Below are positions 9,711-20,655 of a stretch of DNA of 64,000 bases, in pieces (within the stretch, counting starts at the first letter, position 1; every line of letters starts with the position of its first letter). A program made the translations under genes and the position numbers. The DNA comes from Ophiosphaerella korrae (lineage: Eukaryota > Ascomycota > Dothideomycetes > Pleosporales > Phaeosphaeriaceae). The DNA lies in assembly GCA_028456385.1 (NCBI GenBank), contig JALNQF010000046.1:210837-274836 (forward strand), given 5' to 3'. The notes beneath the pieces were generated by a model. That model did not search any database, was not told the origin of the DNA, and saw nothing but the letters and a program-made list of their open reading frames with translations.

Positions 9711-10730
9711 ATGGCTCCCAGCAACCTCCCCGCAATCTTCAACCCCACCCAGCAGGACATTGAGATGCTCCTGGCTGCCCAGTGCCATCTTGGCAGCAAG
9801 AACCTCCAGGTACACATGGAGCCTTACCTGTGGAAGACCAGGCCCGACGGTGTCAATGTCATCAACGTTGGAAAGACCTGGGAGAAGATTGTTCTCGCTG
9901 CGCGCATCATTGTTGCCATTGACAACCCGGCCGACAGTACGTTGAAGCCTGCAGTCTTGGGGCAGCGAAATACCATCAAGAATTACGCCTAACAAAATTG
10001 AACAGTTTGCGTCATCTCTGCCCGTCCCTATGGTCAGCGTGCTGTTCTCAAGTTCGCCGCCCACACCGGCGCCGTTGCCATCGCTGGTCGTTTCACCCCT
10101 GGTAACTTCACCAATTACATCACTCGCTCGTTCAAGGAGCCACGCTTGATCATCGTCACCGACCCGCGCACCGACGCCCAGGCTATCAAGGAGGCTTCCT
10201 ATGTCAACATCCCCGTCATCGTATGTTAAATACCTCAGATACGCCTGAAGCATGGCATTAACATTATATAGGCTCTCTGTGACGGCGACTCCCCCACCGA
10301 GTACGTTGACGTTGCTATCCCCACCAACAACAAGGGTCGCCACGCCATTGGTCTTGTCTGGTGGATGCTTGCCCGTGAGGTTCTCCGCCTTCGTGGTACT
10401 CTCGCTTCTCGCGAGGCTGAGTGGGACGTCATGACTGATTTGTACTTCTACCGCGACCCCGAAGCTGAAGAGAACAAGGACAGCGCTGGTGTCGAGGAGG
10501 CCAAGGTTCCCGGTGCCGATGAGGTCGGTACCCAGCCCGTTGCTGATGGCTTCACCAGTGAGTGGGAGGTCTCCGGCGCATCTGCTGGTGCTTTCACTTC
10601 CCAAGCTGCTGCTCCTGGCGCCAGCTGGGACGCTGAAGCCTCGGACTGGGCTGCTACCGGCGGCGAGGCTGCTACTACCGAGGGATGGGGTGCTGAGACC
10701 ACTGGTCAGCAGACCACCACTCAGTGGTAA
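9711..10730 (+). CDS. RPS0: 40S ribosomal protein S0 (uS2, laminin-receptor-like)
   Basis: Exons 9711-9936, 10006-10220 and 10272-10730 give 299 residues. Introns 9937-10005 (GTACGT, GCCTAAC branch) and 10221-10271 (GTATGT) are clean. The product opens [20 protein letters not shown] and carries [31 protein letters not shown], the [20 protein letters not shown] motif across intron 1, and [15 protein letters not shown]. Its C-terminal tail is acidic and Ala/Trp-rich, ending in [14 protein letters not shown], as in fungal S0. It is needed for maturation of 18S rRNA and 40S assembly in the cytosol. Codon use is strongly biased, as expected of a highly expressed gene, and this also creates a long false antisense frame. 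Confidence 0.97.
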
Positions 10731-12202
10731 TTTATACCTTGAGCATTTTTGCTACTATCTACCTTGCATACCCTGTCATTGACTTCCATTACATCGAAAA
10801 GTCGGCGTAAGAGCAGGACGGGAAAAGGAAAATACCAACCAGTTCAATTCAAGTTCAATATGCATGGGAAGACTAATGAAGGATATGATCAATGCTGGCG
10901 CTTATGAGGGAAAGATATCTGCAATACTCTTGAGTATTGTAGGGGAAAGCCCTGTGCCGGCGATCGAGTGTTCTTGATTGGCACTCAATCCTTCAATGCA
11001 AATATCATCCATGATACCAAAGTGTTTCGCCTCGCTTACCGTGCACTGTGACCTGGTTGTGCTTTGGTGAAATCGTTGTTTACTTCATTATCGGGATCTA
11101 CTTGATTTAATTTTTGATTTGTAGTGCCCCCACACATTTATTATAAACCATAACCTAACTTGGATAAGTCGCTTGTAAAGCTGTGTGACAATACCCACAG
11201 GGGCTAAGAATGCCCCCCTTAGTTATTTGTGTGCATCATTCACTTGTTGGCCGAGCCAACATGGTGCATACAACATGGTGTTGGGAGCGAAGCTTAGGCA
11301 TCATACCTAAATATAAGTTTATTCGGGCAAGAATATAGCCTTAACAGATTTCTCAGGCACCAATCAGATTCAGATACAATAAATTTACCGACTTCACTCC
11401 ACTGTTCCATTAGAAAACTAATAAGACAGAAAACTGATAGGACAAGATTATTTTAATATGAATTTTGTACGTCTCTAAATAGACGACTTATTAAGTGAAC
11501 AATGAGATTGAGCAAATGATCCTTTTTTACTGTCGGGTTACTCCTTCCATGGTGATATCTATTCAGGAGTCACAGCAGTTGCTCATGAATTCGTGCACGA
11601 ACTCCAACGTTTGGAAGAATTCTCCATACTCTGAAGCTTACTCGCATCGAGCACACAAAATGTTGGGAGGGGTTTCACAAGTGATTAAGCACTAGCGGTA
11701 TTCCAACAATGCCCTGTTATACCTACGATACTAACTCATTTGCGATACTTTGTACGGAAACAAAAGTCTAAGATGAGCGCTTTTCTAAGGTACTGAAAAG
11801 CCAAAAGGAAAGGGTGAGCTGGAAATCACACTGGAAGCGTGAAGAGATTGAGTTTACGAAAGAAGGATGGTATCTGCATATGTGAACACATCAAAACGAG
11901 CCATGTCACTGCCGACCTTGAAACTAAGTTGCAATTCACAAAAAGCCCTGAACTCTGTTTATCATTCATGATAATATGAGGATGTGACAACTAGCATGAT
12001 GTGCGATTTCCGGCACGAGCGCGAGCTTCGACAATAGGAAGACTCATTCAAGAGACTGACTCATGAGTTCAAAAGTATATAATCTTTCCCGTACACCCTT
12101 CGAGTATCAACAACAAATCCCGAGGGTAATATCTGACAATCAGCTTTAAACCAACATCCAAGCCTTCTCAACCCTTTCAACGTAACCACAGTTGAAGAAA
12201 AC
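10731..12202. other. Intergenic, 1.5 kb
   Basis: No supported gene is seen. The 66-codon frame at 11495-11695 has no recognisable family and no clear splice partners. The region before 12203 is the likely promoter of the next gene. Confidence 0.6.
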
Positions 12203-12712
12203 ATGACCGACGCCCGCGTAGAAACAGCCACCGAACTCGCTCAGATTCTAGACATGAAAAATCTCATCATTTGTAACTACTCCCTTCCCGTAAAACTACC
12301 CCACACAAAAAATAACACTTCCATTTCAGCACAAGCCCGAGCCCGATACAGCCCAGCCAGGTTTGACGCAATCTTCCTAGAAATAAAGATATCCTACCAG
12401 CAAGGCTCGTACAAGGCCGGACTATACGTATATGATGCTCAAACGAACACGCCACGGATGGAGTGGGCATGGGTAGCAGAAGGAGGACCCGCGGCCTCGA
12501 GCTTGAAGGCCATGGAGCTGCTTTATCACGAGATGTTGATGAACCGGCAGGTACAGAACTTGGAGCTCATGCTGCTGGAGCTGCTGGGGATGCCGCATGC
12601 GCCCTCGCCGCCGTCGCTGCGGTCGTTGCAGTCGTCACGTGCGGCACCGGAGTATTCGTCGCCTGAGTCGGCTAGCAGTCCCAACTACGGTAGTGATAGG
12701 ATGATGCCTTAG
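12203..12712 (+). CDS. Hypothetical protein, 169 aa
   Basis: This is an intronless frame with an ATG in a good A-rich context (GAAAACATGACC). I do not recognise a family. The first 110 residues look globular (LIICNYSLPVKLPHT, RFDAIFLEIKISYQ, KAGLYVYDAQTNTPRMEW, KAMELLYHEMLMNRQVQNLE). The last 45 residues are a Ser/Pro-rich disordered tail. No signal peptide, membrane segment or Cys pattern is present. A region around 12080 with TATATAAT could be its core promoter. The even composition and amphipathic helix make it a believable small cytosolic protein, but function is unknown. Confidence 0.55.
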   Translation: MTDARVETATELAQILDMKNLIICNYSLPVKLPHTKNNTSISAQARARYSPARFDAIFLEIKISYQQGSYKAGLYVYDAQTNTPRMEWAWVAEGGPAASSLKAMELLYHEMLMNRQVQNLELMLLELLGMPHAPSPPSLRSLQSSRAAPEYSSPESASSPNYGSDRMMP

Positions 12713-13224
12713 GTTTTTTTTATCGTCGATGGAAGCCGGGGGGTCTTTTACGTATAGCAATTATATTACCCTTATGTAGATTAGTGGAATTCAATGGATT
12801 CCAACAATATGAAAACAGGCATACTATCTACTATCGGACGAACAGCGAATGATTTAGAGAGGGCCAGTGGTAGTCCTGATAACCCTCAGGTCATGAACGA
12901 GCTGCTAGACTCATGCCTATTTGAAGTCGCTTCAGGGGTTATGAAGTCGATTGTAGTTTGTAGTATTACAACGACCTCGAGAGGCGCTGGGATTAAATCA
13001 ACACCGGCCAAAGCAGTCTAGAAATCCTTTCTTATTCGTGGTCTCTATTCATGTATATCGTAGAACGGTAAACCGGGGTATATATGTACCAATCCAAGCC
13101 ACCTTATCTGTAATACTTAACTTCCTTATTTCCATGATTCATGGCTGTAGTCTCTTGCACGACTACCATACCATATCCGCTATGCAATTGCAGGTTCAGA
13201 TGTACATGCAAATCCATACTCTTC
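12713..13224. other. Intergenic
   Basis: About 510 bp downstream of the hypothetical gene and of the GH72 stop (convergent). Nothing recognisable is seen. Confidence 0.6.
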
Positions 13225-14608
13225 TCACAACCATGCCAAAACCGCCATGACGCCCGCCATAAACGCGCCCACGCCTTTGAGCTCTCTTCCCAAATGATCC
13301 GGCGCTACACCCTGCGACTGAGATGGCGACGCCGCTCCCGTCGGCTTCCCCGACGCACCGCCCGCTTGCGTCGACGACGCCTTGAAAGTATACACCTGGC
13401 CCAGACTCGGGATGGGAGAGGTAGGATTGACTTCCCAGGCGCCAGCTGTAATCGCGGGACACGCGGGCGGCGACAAAGTCGGATTGTACGCGCTAGCCTT
13501 GACGCCAGACGGATTCAACGTCTTCCACACCTTGGCTAGGTTCGAGAAATCCGGCTGCACAGGCGTTGGGGTGCCGCTTCGCGGGAAGCCATCTGGGGGT
13601 CCGCGGGCGCCCGCGGGATCGACTTTGTCGCCATATTTGATGAGGCCGTAGTTATTTGCTTCTTCGACCCACTCGTAGACAATGCTACCGGACCAGGTGT
13701 CTGCCATGTCGCCGAAGATGGCTTCTTGGTCCTTGAAGTCACGGGGGCGGTTCGTGTTGCAGCCTGTTTCGGACATGAAGATAGGGATGTTGTAAGATGT
13801 GCTGTTTTGCTCGAGCATGTTGTAACCCGATTGTTGGTAGGATGAGGAGCCGCACCATGAATACGAGTTTAGCGAGAAGAAGTCAAGGGCTTCAGAGCTG
13901 TTGGTGCCGCATGCTAGGTAGTTTTGTAACATGGGTCGCAGAGTGGCAATGTCGGCGGCGGAGTATCCAATAGGGATTTTGCGGTACTTCTTGGAGTCGC
14001 GGTAGGCTTTGAGGTCGCGAGCAGCTGCTTTGATGTAGGGCGCGGTCACAGAGCCGTTAGCTGGGATTTGTTAGTCTTGGAATGGTATTAGCTTGGAGTA
14101 TATGCACCAGTGGTGATGGCTTCATTGCCGATGAAGAAACCTGCCAAGTTGTCGTACTGATGGAATGCATCCATGACTTTTGCAAAGGCATTACGCTGCG
14201 TTTCATTCCACTTGGGCTCCGTCTGCTCAATCTGCGTGTCGAACGTGTCCAGGTCCAGCCAGATGTAGATGCCAGCGTCTGCGAAGGTCTTCATGCATGC
14301 ATCGTGGTTTGCTGTGGGATCAACATGGTACACACGAATCGAATTAGTGCCAATGGTCTTCATGAGTGTCGCATCGAGAGAGCATTGTGACGAGGCGACG
14401 AGCGGGTCATCAGGGACAAGCTGGTAGGCAATGCCTACAACATGATGTCAGAGGGACATTGGTTCGAAGTCGAAGGCTACTTGCCCTTGACGTAGAACTG
14501 ATTCCCTTCGCTGGTGAAGAACTTGGAGCCTTTGGCCGATATGGTAGGGATAGCGTTGACAGTCGTCAGGCCCACAATGGCTGCCAGAGCCACGAGGGAG
14601 TGAATCAT
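13225..14608 (-). CDS. GH72 beta-1,3-glucanosyltransferase, GPI-anchored (Gel/Gas type)
   Basis: Exons 14485-14608, 14108-14434 and 13225-14060 give 428 residues. The signal peptide MIHSLVALAAIVGLTTVNA is followed by the GH72 domain: QFYVKGIAYQLVPDD, IRVYHVDPTANHD, the acid/base Glu in FFIGNEAITT (about E146) and the nucleophile Glu in IFMSETGCNT (about E248). A Ser/Gly linker and a hydrophobic C-terminal GPI signal (VGAFMAGVMAVLAWL) end the protein. No X8/CBM43 module is present, so it belongs to the short subgroup. The enzyme cuts and rejoins beta-1,3-glucan chains in the cell wall. Intron 1 (14435-14484) has a GC donor, GCAAGT; only this donor restores VKG-IAYQL. Intron 2 is 14061-14107. 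Confidence 0.93.
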
Positions 14609-15257
14609 AGCTGTAATTGATACTCAACGAGTGGTTGCGCAGTTGGCAGCACGTGTAATTGAGATGCGGAAAGTCAGAAGAAAGGAATGAGGAAAAAAGT
14701 GAGCAGGATGGCCAAACTCTAAAAGCAGGCGATGACGAGCCATGATGAACCCACAATCAATCATTCACTCGGCATGCACCCGCCTGGCACAGACGGCAGT
14801 GCTTGCCCGTCGCTCAGTGATGCATTTCCAGGTTTGTGATAAGATCAAAAGCGCGACGCGCGCCTCGGTCCGTGCGCTCACTTCCTGACCGTACCATAGG
14901 TCAAGACTTTTCAAGCCTCGCTTGACCCGCATGTCAAGCGTGTCCAAGCAGGGCACCTGTTTGCTTGAAACGAACAAAGCCTGCCGGCGCCACCCTCAAC
15001 ACTGGGATTGCGCAAATCTCCCATCTAGAGTGTGGTCAATGCCATGCTGGTGAAACGACATTCATGTTTTCAACGTATCCGCCAGGCCGGATGACACGTC
15101 CAGGCGGCGCTTTCTCACCTTACGAGATTGTTCTGGAACTAGGGTCTGAAAAGCCCGGTTGATAGGTTTGGTGATATCCAGCTCTACATGTAAGAAATGG
15201 GTAATAAGTACACAAAAGAAGAGAAGAAAAATGAAGAGAAAGGCAGGAGAATAACGG
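14609..15257. other. Intergenic
   Basis: About 650 bp forming the upstream region of GH72 and the 3' flank of the AA14 gene (both minus strand). No gene is supported. Confidence 0.6.
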
Positions 15258-16495
15258 TTACTGGTTGTTCCAGTGCCATGGAGCGCGCGTATATTGTGGT
15301 CGCCTTGCCGTACACGACGAGCTCGACGGCCTGACACCTGTAGCTACAGTCGGAACAGTAGTAGCGGATGCTGTGCTACTCGTCGTTTGCACTGAGCTAC
15401 TCAGCCCGGCCTCCTTCACCGGCGTTGGTGTTACCTCAATCGGCGAAGCTGCGAGCGTAGAGGTGGCCAGGGTCGAAGAGGAAACCCATGAGATTGGACC
15501 GACTGAAGATGGTGTAGGCGTTGAGCTTGATTGTGCTGCGCTCGATGGCTGCAGTGCCTTGCCCTCGAAAATGTCTGTTTGAGCTCCCTCAGCCCATCCA
15601 CATTTCTGGTTGTAGTTCGGCGTAACCCACTGCGCCGTCTCGATGTTGTTACCGGAGGCTTGGTGCCATGCAAGCATCTGTTTAGCACCCTTGACACATT
15701 TTTCAGCCTCGTTCTCGCAGTACACTGGAACTTGCGCTTTGGCGAGAGGCCTGGCTGTTGGGGAGGCGCCCGTGACGTTGCATTTGAAACCTTGCATGTA
15801 CCTGACAGCCGCTTAGTATTTTCAAGACCAGATCAAGGAGGACGAAGGGAATTCATCACAACATACATGTTTGCCTCTCCACACCCATTTGGAATCCAAA
15901 GCCACGCACAAGTACACCCGCCTTCAGGGCAAGCAGGCAGATCCGGGACATCGTAGGTAGCCACTCTCTTCCATGGCGTATGGTAGCGGGTTGTGAACAC
16001 GACAAGATTCTCCATGGTGACGTCTTGGAGGTTGGAATTGTAACTGATCGCGAAAGCAGTTCCACCAGCTGAGCTTTCATTGTACGTATGCAACGCGCCA
16101 TCGTCCTTCAAACAAACAGAAGGCGTCCCGTCCGTATTCCAGCCGCTCCAATCTTCTGGATGCTTCTTGCCATCTGGCCAGTCAGTGACAAGATTGCCGT
16201 TATAAGAAAGCGTCGTGAAGGCACGATTGTGAGCAAGCTCCACTGCAACCTTTCCATTTGCAGGGAGTACAAGAAATTCGCCGGCTTTGGGTGGAACCTT
16301 GTCACATCCACGATGGTGCTGGAACCACCAATCTGCCTTGGCAAGGTTGTAGAGAGGATTCACGGCGAGATTGGTGTTTTGGTCGTCCTTGGTGGGATCG
16401 GCGCCGCCTTTGCAGTACATGCCTGGTGCCCATGCAGCCGTGTGAGCGGATGCCAGCGCGGCGATAGCCAAAGTGAGAAGAGCTGATCGAAGCAT
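15258..16495 (-). CDS. AA14-family lytic polysaccharide monooxygenase (probable)
   Basis: Exons 15867-16495 and 15258-15801 (intron 15802-15866, GTATGT) give 390 residues. Signal peptide [17 protein letters not shown] is cleaved before His18, leaving an N-terminal His ([11 protein letters not shown]) as copper oxygenases require. The body matches AA14: [51 protein letters not shown] with the second brace His, [20 protein letters not shown], and [13 protein letters not shown] with the axial Tyr exactly at the intron. A Ser/Thr-rich tail of about 110 residues follows. AA14 enzymes oxidatively cleave recalcitrant xylan on cellulose. The gene sits between two other secreted cell-wall enzymes. The family assignment rests on remembered motifs; the copper-oxygenase layout is clear. 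Confidence 0.78.
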
Positions 16496-17702
16496 GGTGT
16501 TGGTCAATATGCACAGTACTTGAATGAAGTTATGCTGAGAATGCAGACTAAGGCTGCTTGTGTGGATAGCTGGAAATGAATGGACGCCCTCAAGGCTACA
16601 AAGAAAAGAGCGACTGAATGAATGACAAATGATGAAGAAACTGTTCTTAGATGGCGACTGCTATCACGAGAGGCCACCGACTTCAAGTACTTACTCATCC
16701 GTCTCGGCCTCGACGGCCGATCATCACCCAAGGAATTGGCGTACCTCGAAACATGTGGGGAAATCAATTTCATCAATCATTTCCCAAAATAGTGCACAGT
16801 GACGATAATTTGGTAGCTCCAGCCTCATCGTCGTCGTGATGCACGGCAGGGTGCATAGGAGATTGAACGTTCGGTAGGCAAACTAACCTCAAACGTTCAA
16901 TGATAAGAGATTATGTGATACAAGAGACCGAGCTGCAGTGGAGCTTAAGTCGTCCAGCTAATGTTAGACGCTGTAGCAGCGGGACCTTGAAACATGCGTC
17001 ATGGTTCGGAGTCCGGGGGTAATTTGGTGGCGTTCGGTGCAGTTTCCAGTAGCGTCCTAAATGAGAAGGAGCGTCAGCAACGACACTTCAAAAACTTGTC
17101 TAAGATGTTGTTATATTTATCCTCAATCTTCAACTTCTTGATCAACACAATATGGCAAATATTCAGGTTGCTATCTAAAAATGAGGCCTTGGGAGCGGGG
17201 CCACTGGAAGACTTGATGACAATATGTGTACTCAATTCCTTGAGGTCTTATTGAGTGCCGTCTGATACTCACCAGCAACGCAAGAGATATCTAAAGGAAG
17301 CTCCGACGAGCTGAGGTATTGAGGAAAACGAAATGATACTACGAGTGGAACATTTGCACTGCATAGGTTCTCACAGCTGTTATCACGAACATGGCTCAGC
17401 GCTTCCTACGATGTTTGCACTGACACTCTAGGTTACCAAAACAGCCAATAAATGTACCAAATTATAGCATGAGATAAGTCTGATTAACTAGATCGATTCC
17501 GATCCCGTGACATATCTCAGCTGTGCTCTGCCCTCCGATTGGTGGAGATATTTGAATATCCTTCTTGGGTACCTCGTGAAAGAACACATTTTTCGTAGAC
17601 ACGGCCGATCATTTTGTCCTGGATAGAGAATATAAAGCTACCCTATATTCCAATTTAAGATCATAGCTAGCGAATGGTAATTCATCTTAACGTTCGGTGA
17701 GG
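16496..17702. other. Intergenic, divergent promoters of AA14 and CE12
   Basis: About 1.2 kb between two divergently transcribed secreted-enzyme genes. There is no supported gene inside. A TATAAAGCT-type box lies at about 17632, 70 bp before the CE12 ATG. Confidence 0.55.
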
Positions 17703-18590
17703 ATGCTGTTCCCATCTGGATTGACGACTTTTGCGACACTTGTTTCGTTCAGCGCATATGCAAGTGCAATGCCATCACGAGAGGCAGATAGAACAGCTAC
17801 GAGACCACCAATTTTCCTTCTGGCTGGCGACTCTACAACTGCTGTACAGGCAACTAATGGTGGAGGTAAGTACCACTGTTTGGACCCTACTATTATCACG
17901 GACTCTACTTTCTCATCAAAAAGAGCCGAGAATTACAGGAATATTCCACCACTAACAGTAAAAGGCTGGGGTGATGGCTCTATCAACACGACATTGAAGC
18001 ATGGCGCGAAAGGCATGAACTACGGCCACAATGGCGCAACTACTGTCTCTTTCCGCGCCGGCGGCGACTGGACCAATGTCCTCACCGCAGCAAAGAATGC
18101 CCAGGCCACATATGAACCCTATGTTACCATCCAATTTGGACACAACGACCAAAAGCCTGAGAAGAATATCAGCATGACCCAACTGACAGCCAACCTGGTC
18201 CAATTCGTCGAAGAAGTTCGCAAAGTTTGTGCTATGCCTATCCTAGTAACAAGCTTGAGTCGACGTCGTTTTTCCAACTCGACTGGAAAGGTGACAGAGA
18301 ATCTGGCAGATGTCACGGCCGCGGCTAAAGAAGCGGCGAAAAAGACGGGCGCGAAGATTATCGATTTAAATGCTGCTAGTACGAAGTATTTGAATGCTAT
18401 TGGGCCGGAAAAGGCAGCAACATACAATCTTGCTCCAGCTGATTTTACACATTTGAACAGCCAGGGAAGCGTTGTTTTTGGCAATATGGTTGCTGGTTTG
18501 ATCGATCAGGTGCTGCCGAAGTTGAGCAAGTATGTGGTACCTAAGGAGGACATCGCGGAAGCCTTGGAAACAGGAGAGTATTACTTTTGA
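17703..18590 (+). CDS. CE12 rhamnogalacturonan acetylesterase-like SGNH hydrolase
   Basis: Exons 17703-17865 and 17965-18590 give 262 residues. The signal peptide is MLFPSGLTTFATLVSFSAYA. The SGNH blocks are in order: LLAGDSTTA (nucleophile Ser44), GGGWGDG restored by the splice, NYGHNGATT, QFGHNDQK, and DFTHLNSQG with the catalytic Asp and His. These enzymes remove acetyl groups from the pectin backbone rhamnogalacturonan I outside the cell. The 99-nt intron (GTAAGT donor, CTAAC branch, AAAAG acceptor) is a multiple of three and has no stop, so unspliced RNA would insert 33 residues into the block after the active-site Ser. The ATG at 17703 is the first in frame. Confidence 0.9.
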   Translation: MLFPSGLTTFATLVSFSAYASAMPSREADRTATRPPIFLLAGDSTTAVQATNGGGKYHCLDPTIITDSTFSSKRAENYRNIPPLTVKGWGDGSINTTLKHGAKGMNYGHNGATTVSFRAGGDWTNVLTAAKNAQATYEPYVTIQFGHNDQKPEKNISMTQLTANLVQFVEEVRKVCAMPILVTSLSRRRFSNSTGKVTENLADVTAAAKEAAKKTGAKIIDLNAASTKYLNAIGPEKAATYNLAPADFTHLNSQGSVVFGNMVAGLIDQVLPKLSKYVVPKEDIAEALETGEYYF

Positions 18591-19049
18591 CATGGGACAA
18601 AGTTGAAGAAGTAACAAAATTCAAATCGATGATTGAGCAGTAGAGCCACTCATCACGTGATGACTGTCTGTCAATGACGAATGAAACGGAAGCGATTAGA
18701 GAACATCGACTTGAGCGCTTTTTTTAAACCCATCCCGATTTTTTCTCTGGGCACACAGTGCAGCAAAGCCAGTTGATAGTAGAAACCACCGTGGGACTCA
18801 ATGATGAATACATGAGGCTAATAATAAGTGGAGGTGAGGTGTGTGGGGGCGCGGCGGGAAGAACCGCCGACGTTCATCCAGACCCTCGATGTTGGGTGTC
18901 ACCTCCGAAGCACCGTCGTTACCTTCAAATACAACAGCCCACTATGCCACACCACATCCCTTAGAAGGGCTGAAGATTGCACTTGTGATAACACAGCTGC
19001 ATCTTTTTCCTCGTCAAACACTTTGTCGCCTCAGATTTCGCACAGTGCG
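18591..19049. other. Intergenic
   Basis: About 460 bp forming the upstream region of the EAF gene. No separate feature is seen. Confidence 0.6.
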
Positions 19050-20655
19050 ATGGCTTCCCCAGCAGTCGAGAGTCGCGGCGTTGAGCCTCATAAGAAAGCG
19101 CACTTCACACTGCACATCAGCGATCGGGTAGCCAATCAAGACTCTCTACGGGGTGCCTATAGCAGTGTCAAATGTAATTCATCCTAGCCCTATATACTAC
19201 CTCTAGACTGCTGACGTAGCGCCAGACAACCATAAGCCTGCGCAATCCTCCGAACATCGCACCACAACACTCACCTCTACATCTGCGAACGCATACAGCC
19301 TGCGACTGGAAGACAAATCTAGTTCGGGCGACAAGGACATCTTCACATTCACTGGCAATCGTGACGCAACGAAAAAGTCATATGTTCTTCTCTTCGACAC
19401 CTCTTCACAGAAGGCTACCCTCGAGCCGCTCTCCGATTCATATGTGTTTAATCTTTCAACCAAAAACAATAAGGACGTGTCATCACAACATTCAAGAATA
19501 TACCCCAAAAAGAGCAGGGAAGGGCAACAAGACGACCTAGCAGAGGACGATCTCTTCGGCGAGGGAGGGGCAGATGACGAGTCCGGTGATCCAGATCCCA
19601 ACAATCCTTTCGATTTCCGACATTTTCTGGGCAAAGAAAAAGAAAAACGTGGCGATGAATCAGAGTATTATGCAGTGTCATCACCGGACTATCGAACAGG
19701 CACGGGCAGCGCACAGAACACGCCTCAGCTGAGCGCACGAAAACCACCACCAGTAGCAGCTACGACAGCATTGAAGGCTAAAGCAAAACCTGCAGAGCCA
19801 GCGCCTAAGAAACGAAGGGCTGCGGAAGCGGACTTGTTCTTGAAGAAGAAGAAGCCAATCGCAAAGAAGGCACAGGCGCAAGCGCAAGCTCCTCCATCAA
19901 TTCACATCGAGCGACGCGCTACAGAACGGTCTGCGCCTGAGGCCGCACCCAAACCTAAAGGCAAACCTTCTGGTCCTCCGGCCTCCAAGATCAAGTCCAG
20001 CGAACTGGTGCATTCATCAGATGAATCAGATATTGATGCAGATGGCGTCGTCGAACCACCATCTCCACCTCATAAAGAACCACCCCGCTCCCCATCGCCT
20101 CATTATCGCCCAGCCTCAGACCACGAGGACGAAGATGCTGAAGGCGAATCTGACGACGATGGCGACCTCGAGATCGAAGTTCCCGATGCGCGCCCCTCCC
20201 GGCCCCGAGCTGTCAGCTCACTGAAGTCCGTTGGCCTCAATAACAAACTCGGCATGGGCAACGGCAACGGCTTCAAATCACCGTCCAACGGTCCCATCTC
20301 CCTCGCCAGCGCCGCAAGCAGCGTCCAGGGCTCACCCAACCCGCATAACTTCATGCCCCAAAAGAATCGTGCACTCCAAGATGACGAAACTATCGACTTT
20401 GGAGACTTACCAGACAACGCCGAGGGCGAGGATGATGACGAAGACGAAGAGGAGGATGAAGGCGATGGTGTGTTGGAAATCGAGGACCCAGATGTCGATG
20501 ATATTGATCTTGGATCGCCCGCCAGACCGGGTGCGGGCACACATGATCAGAGGGGGAGCACGGTGGCTGAGGAGGATGAGGATGATCCGTTGTATGATGT
20601 GTTTATGGCTGAATTGGAGGGTGATGGTAGTAGTGAGGAGAGTGAAGAAGAGTAG
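19050..20655 (+). CDS. RNA polymerase II elongation factor, EAF (ELL-associated factor) family
   Basis: Exons 19050-19173 and 19220-20655 (intron 19174-19219, GTAATT...CGTAG) give 519 residues. The N-terminal about 140 residues fit the EAF domain: AHFTLHISDRV, a DNHKPAQSSEHR segment after the intron, AYSLRLEDKSSSGDKDIFTF, and KKSYVLLFDTSSQKATLEPL. The rest is low complexity. It has a basic Lys/Ala/Pro stretch (KKRRAAEADLFLKKKKPIAK) that could be a nuclear signal, then a very acidic C terminus (EGEDDDEDEEEDEGDGVLEI) typical of transactivation tails. EAF partners ELL to stimulate transcript elongation in the nucleus. Assignment rests on domain layout; the disordered part evolves fast. Confidence 0.8.

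Noticed and set aside
9513..10604. 363-codon minus-strand frame opposite RPS0
   Set aside because: Antisense shadow of a highly biased ribosomal protein gene; it also crosses both RPS0 introns and has no family resemblance.
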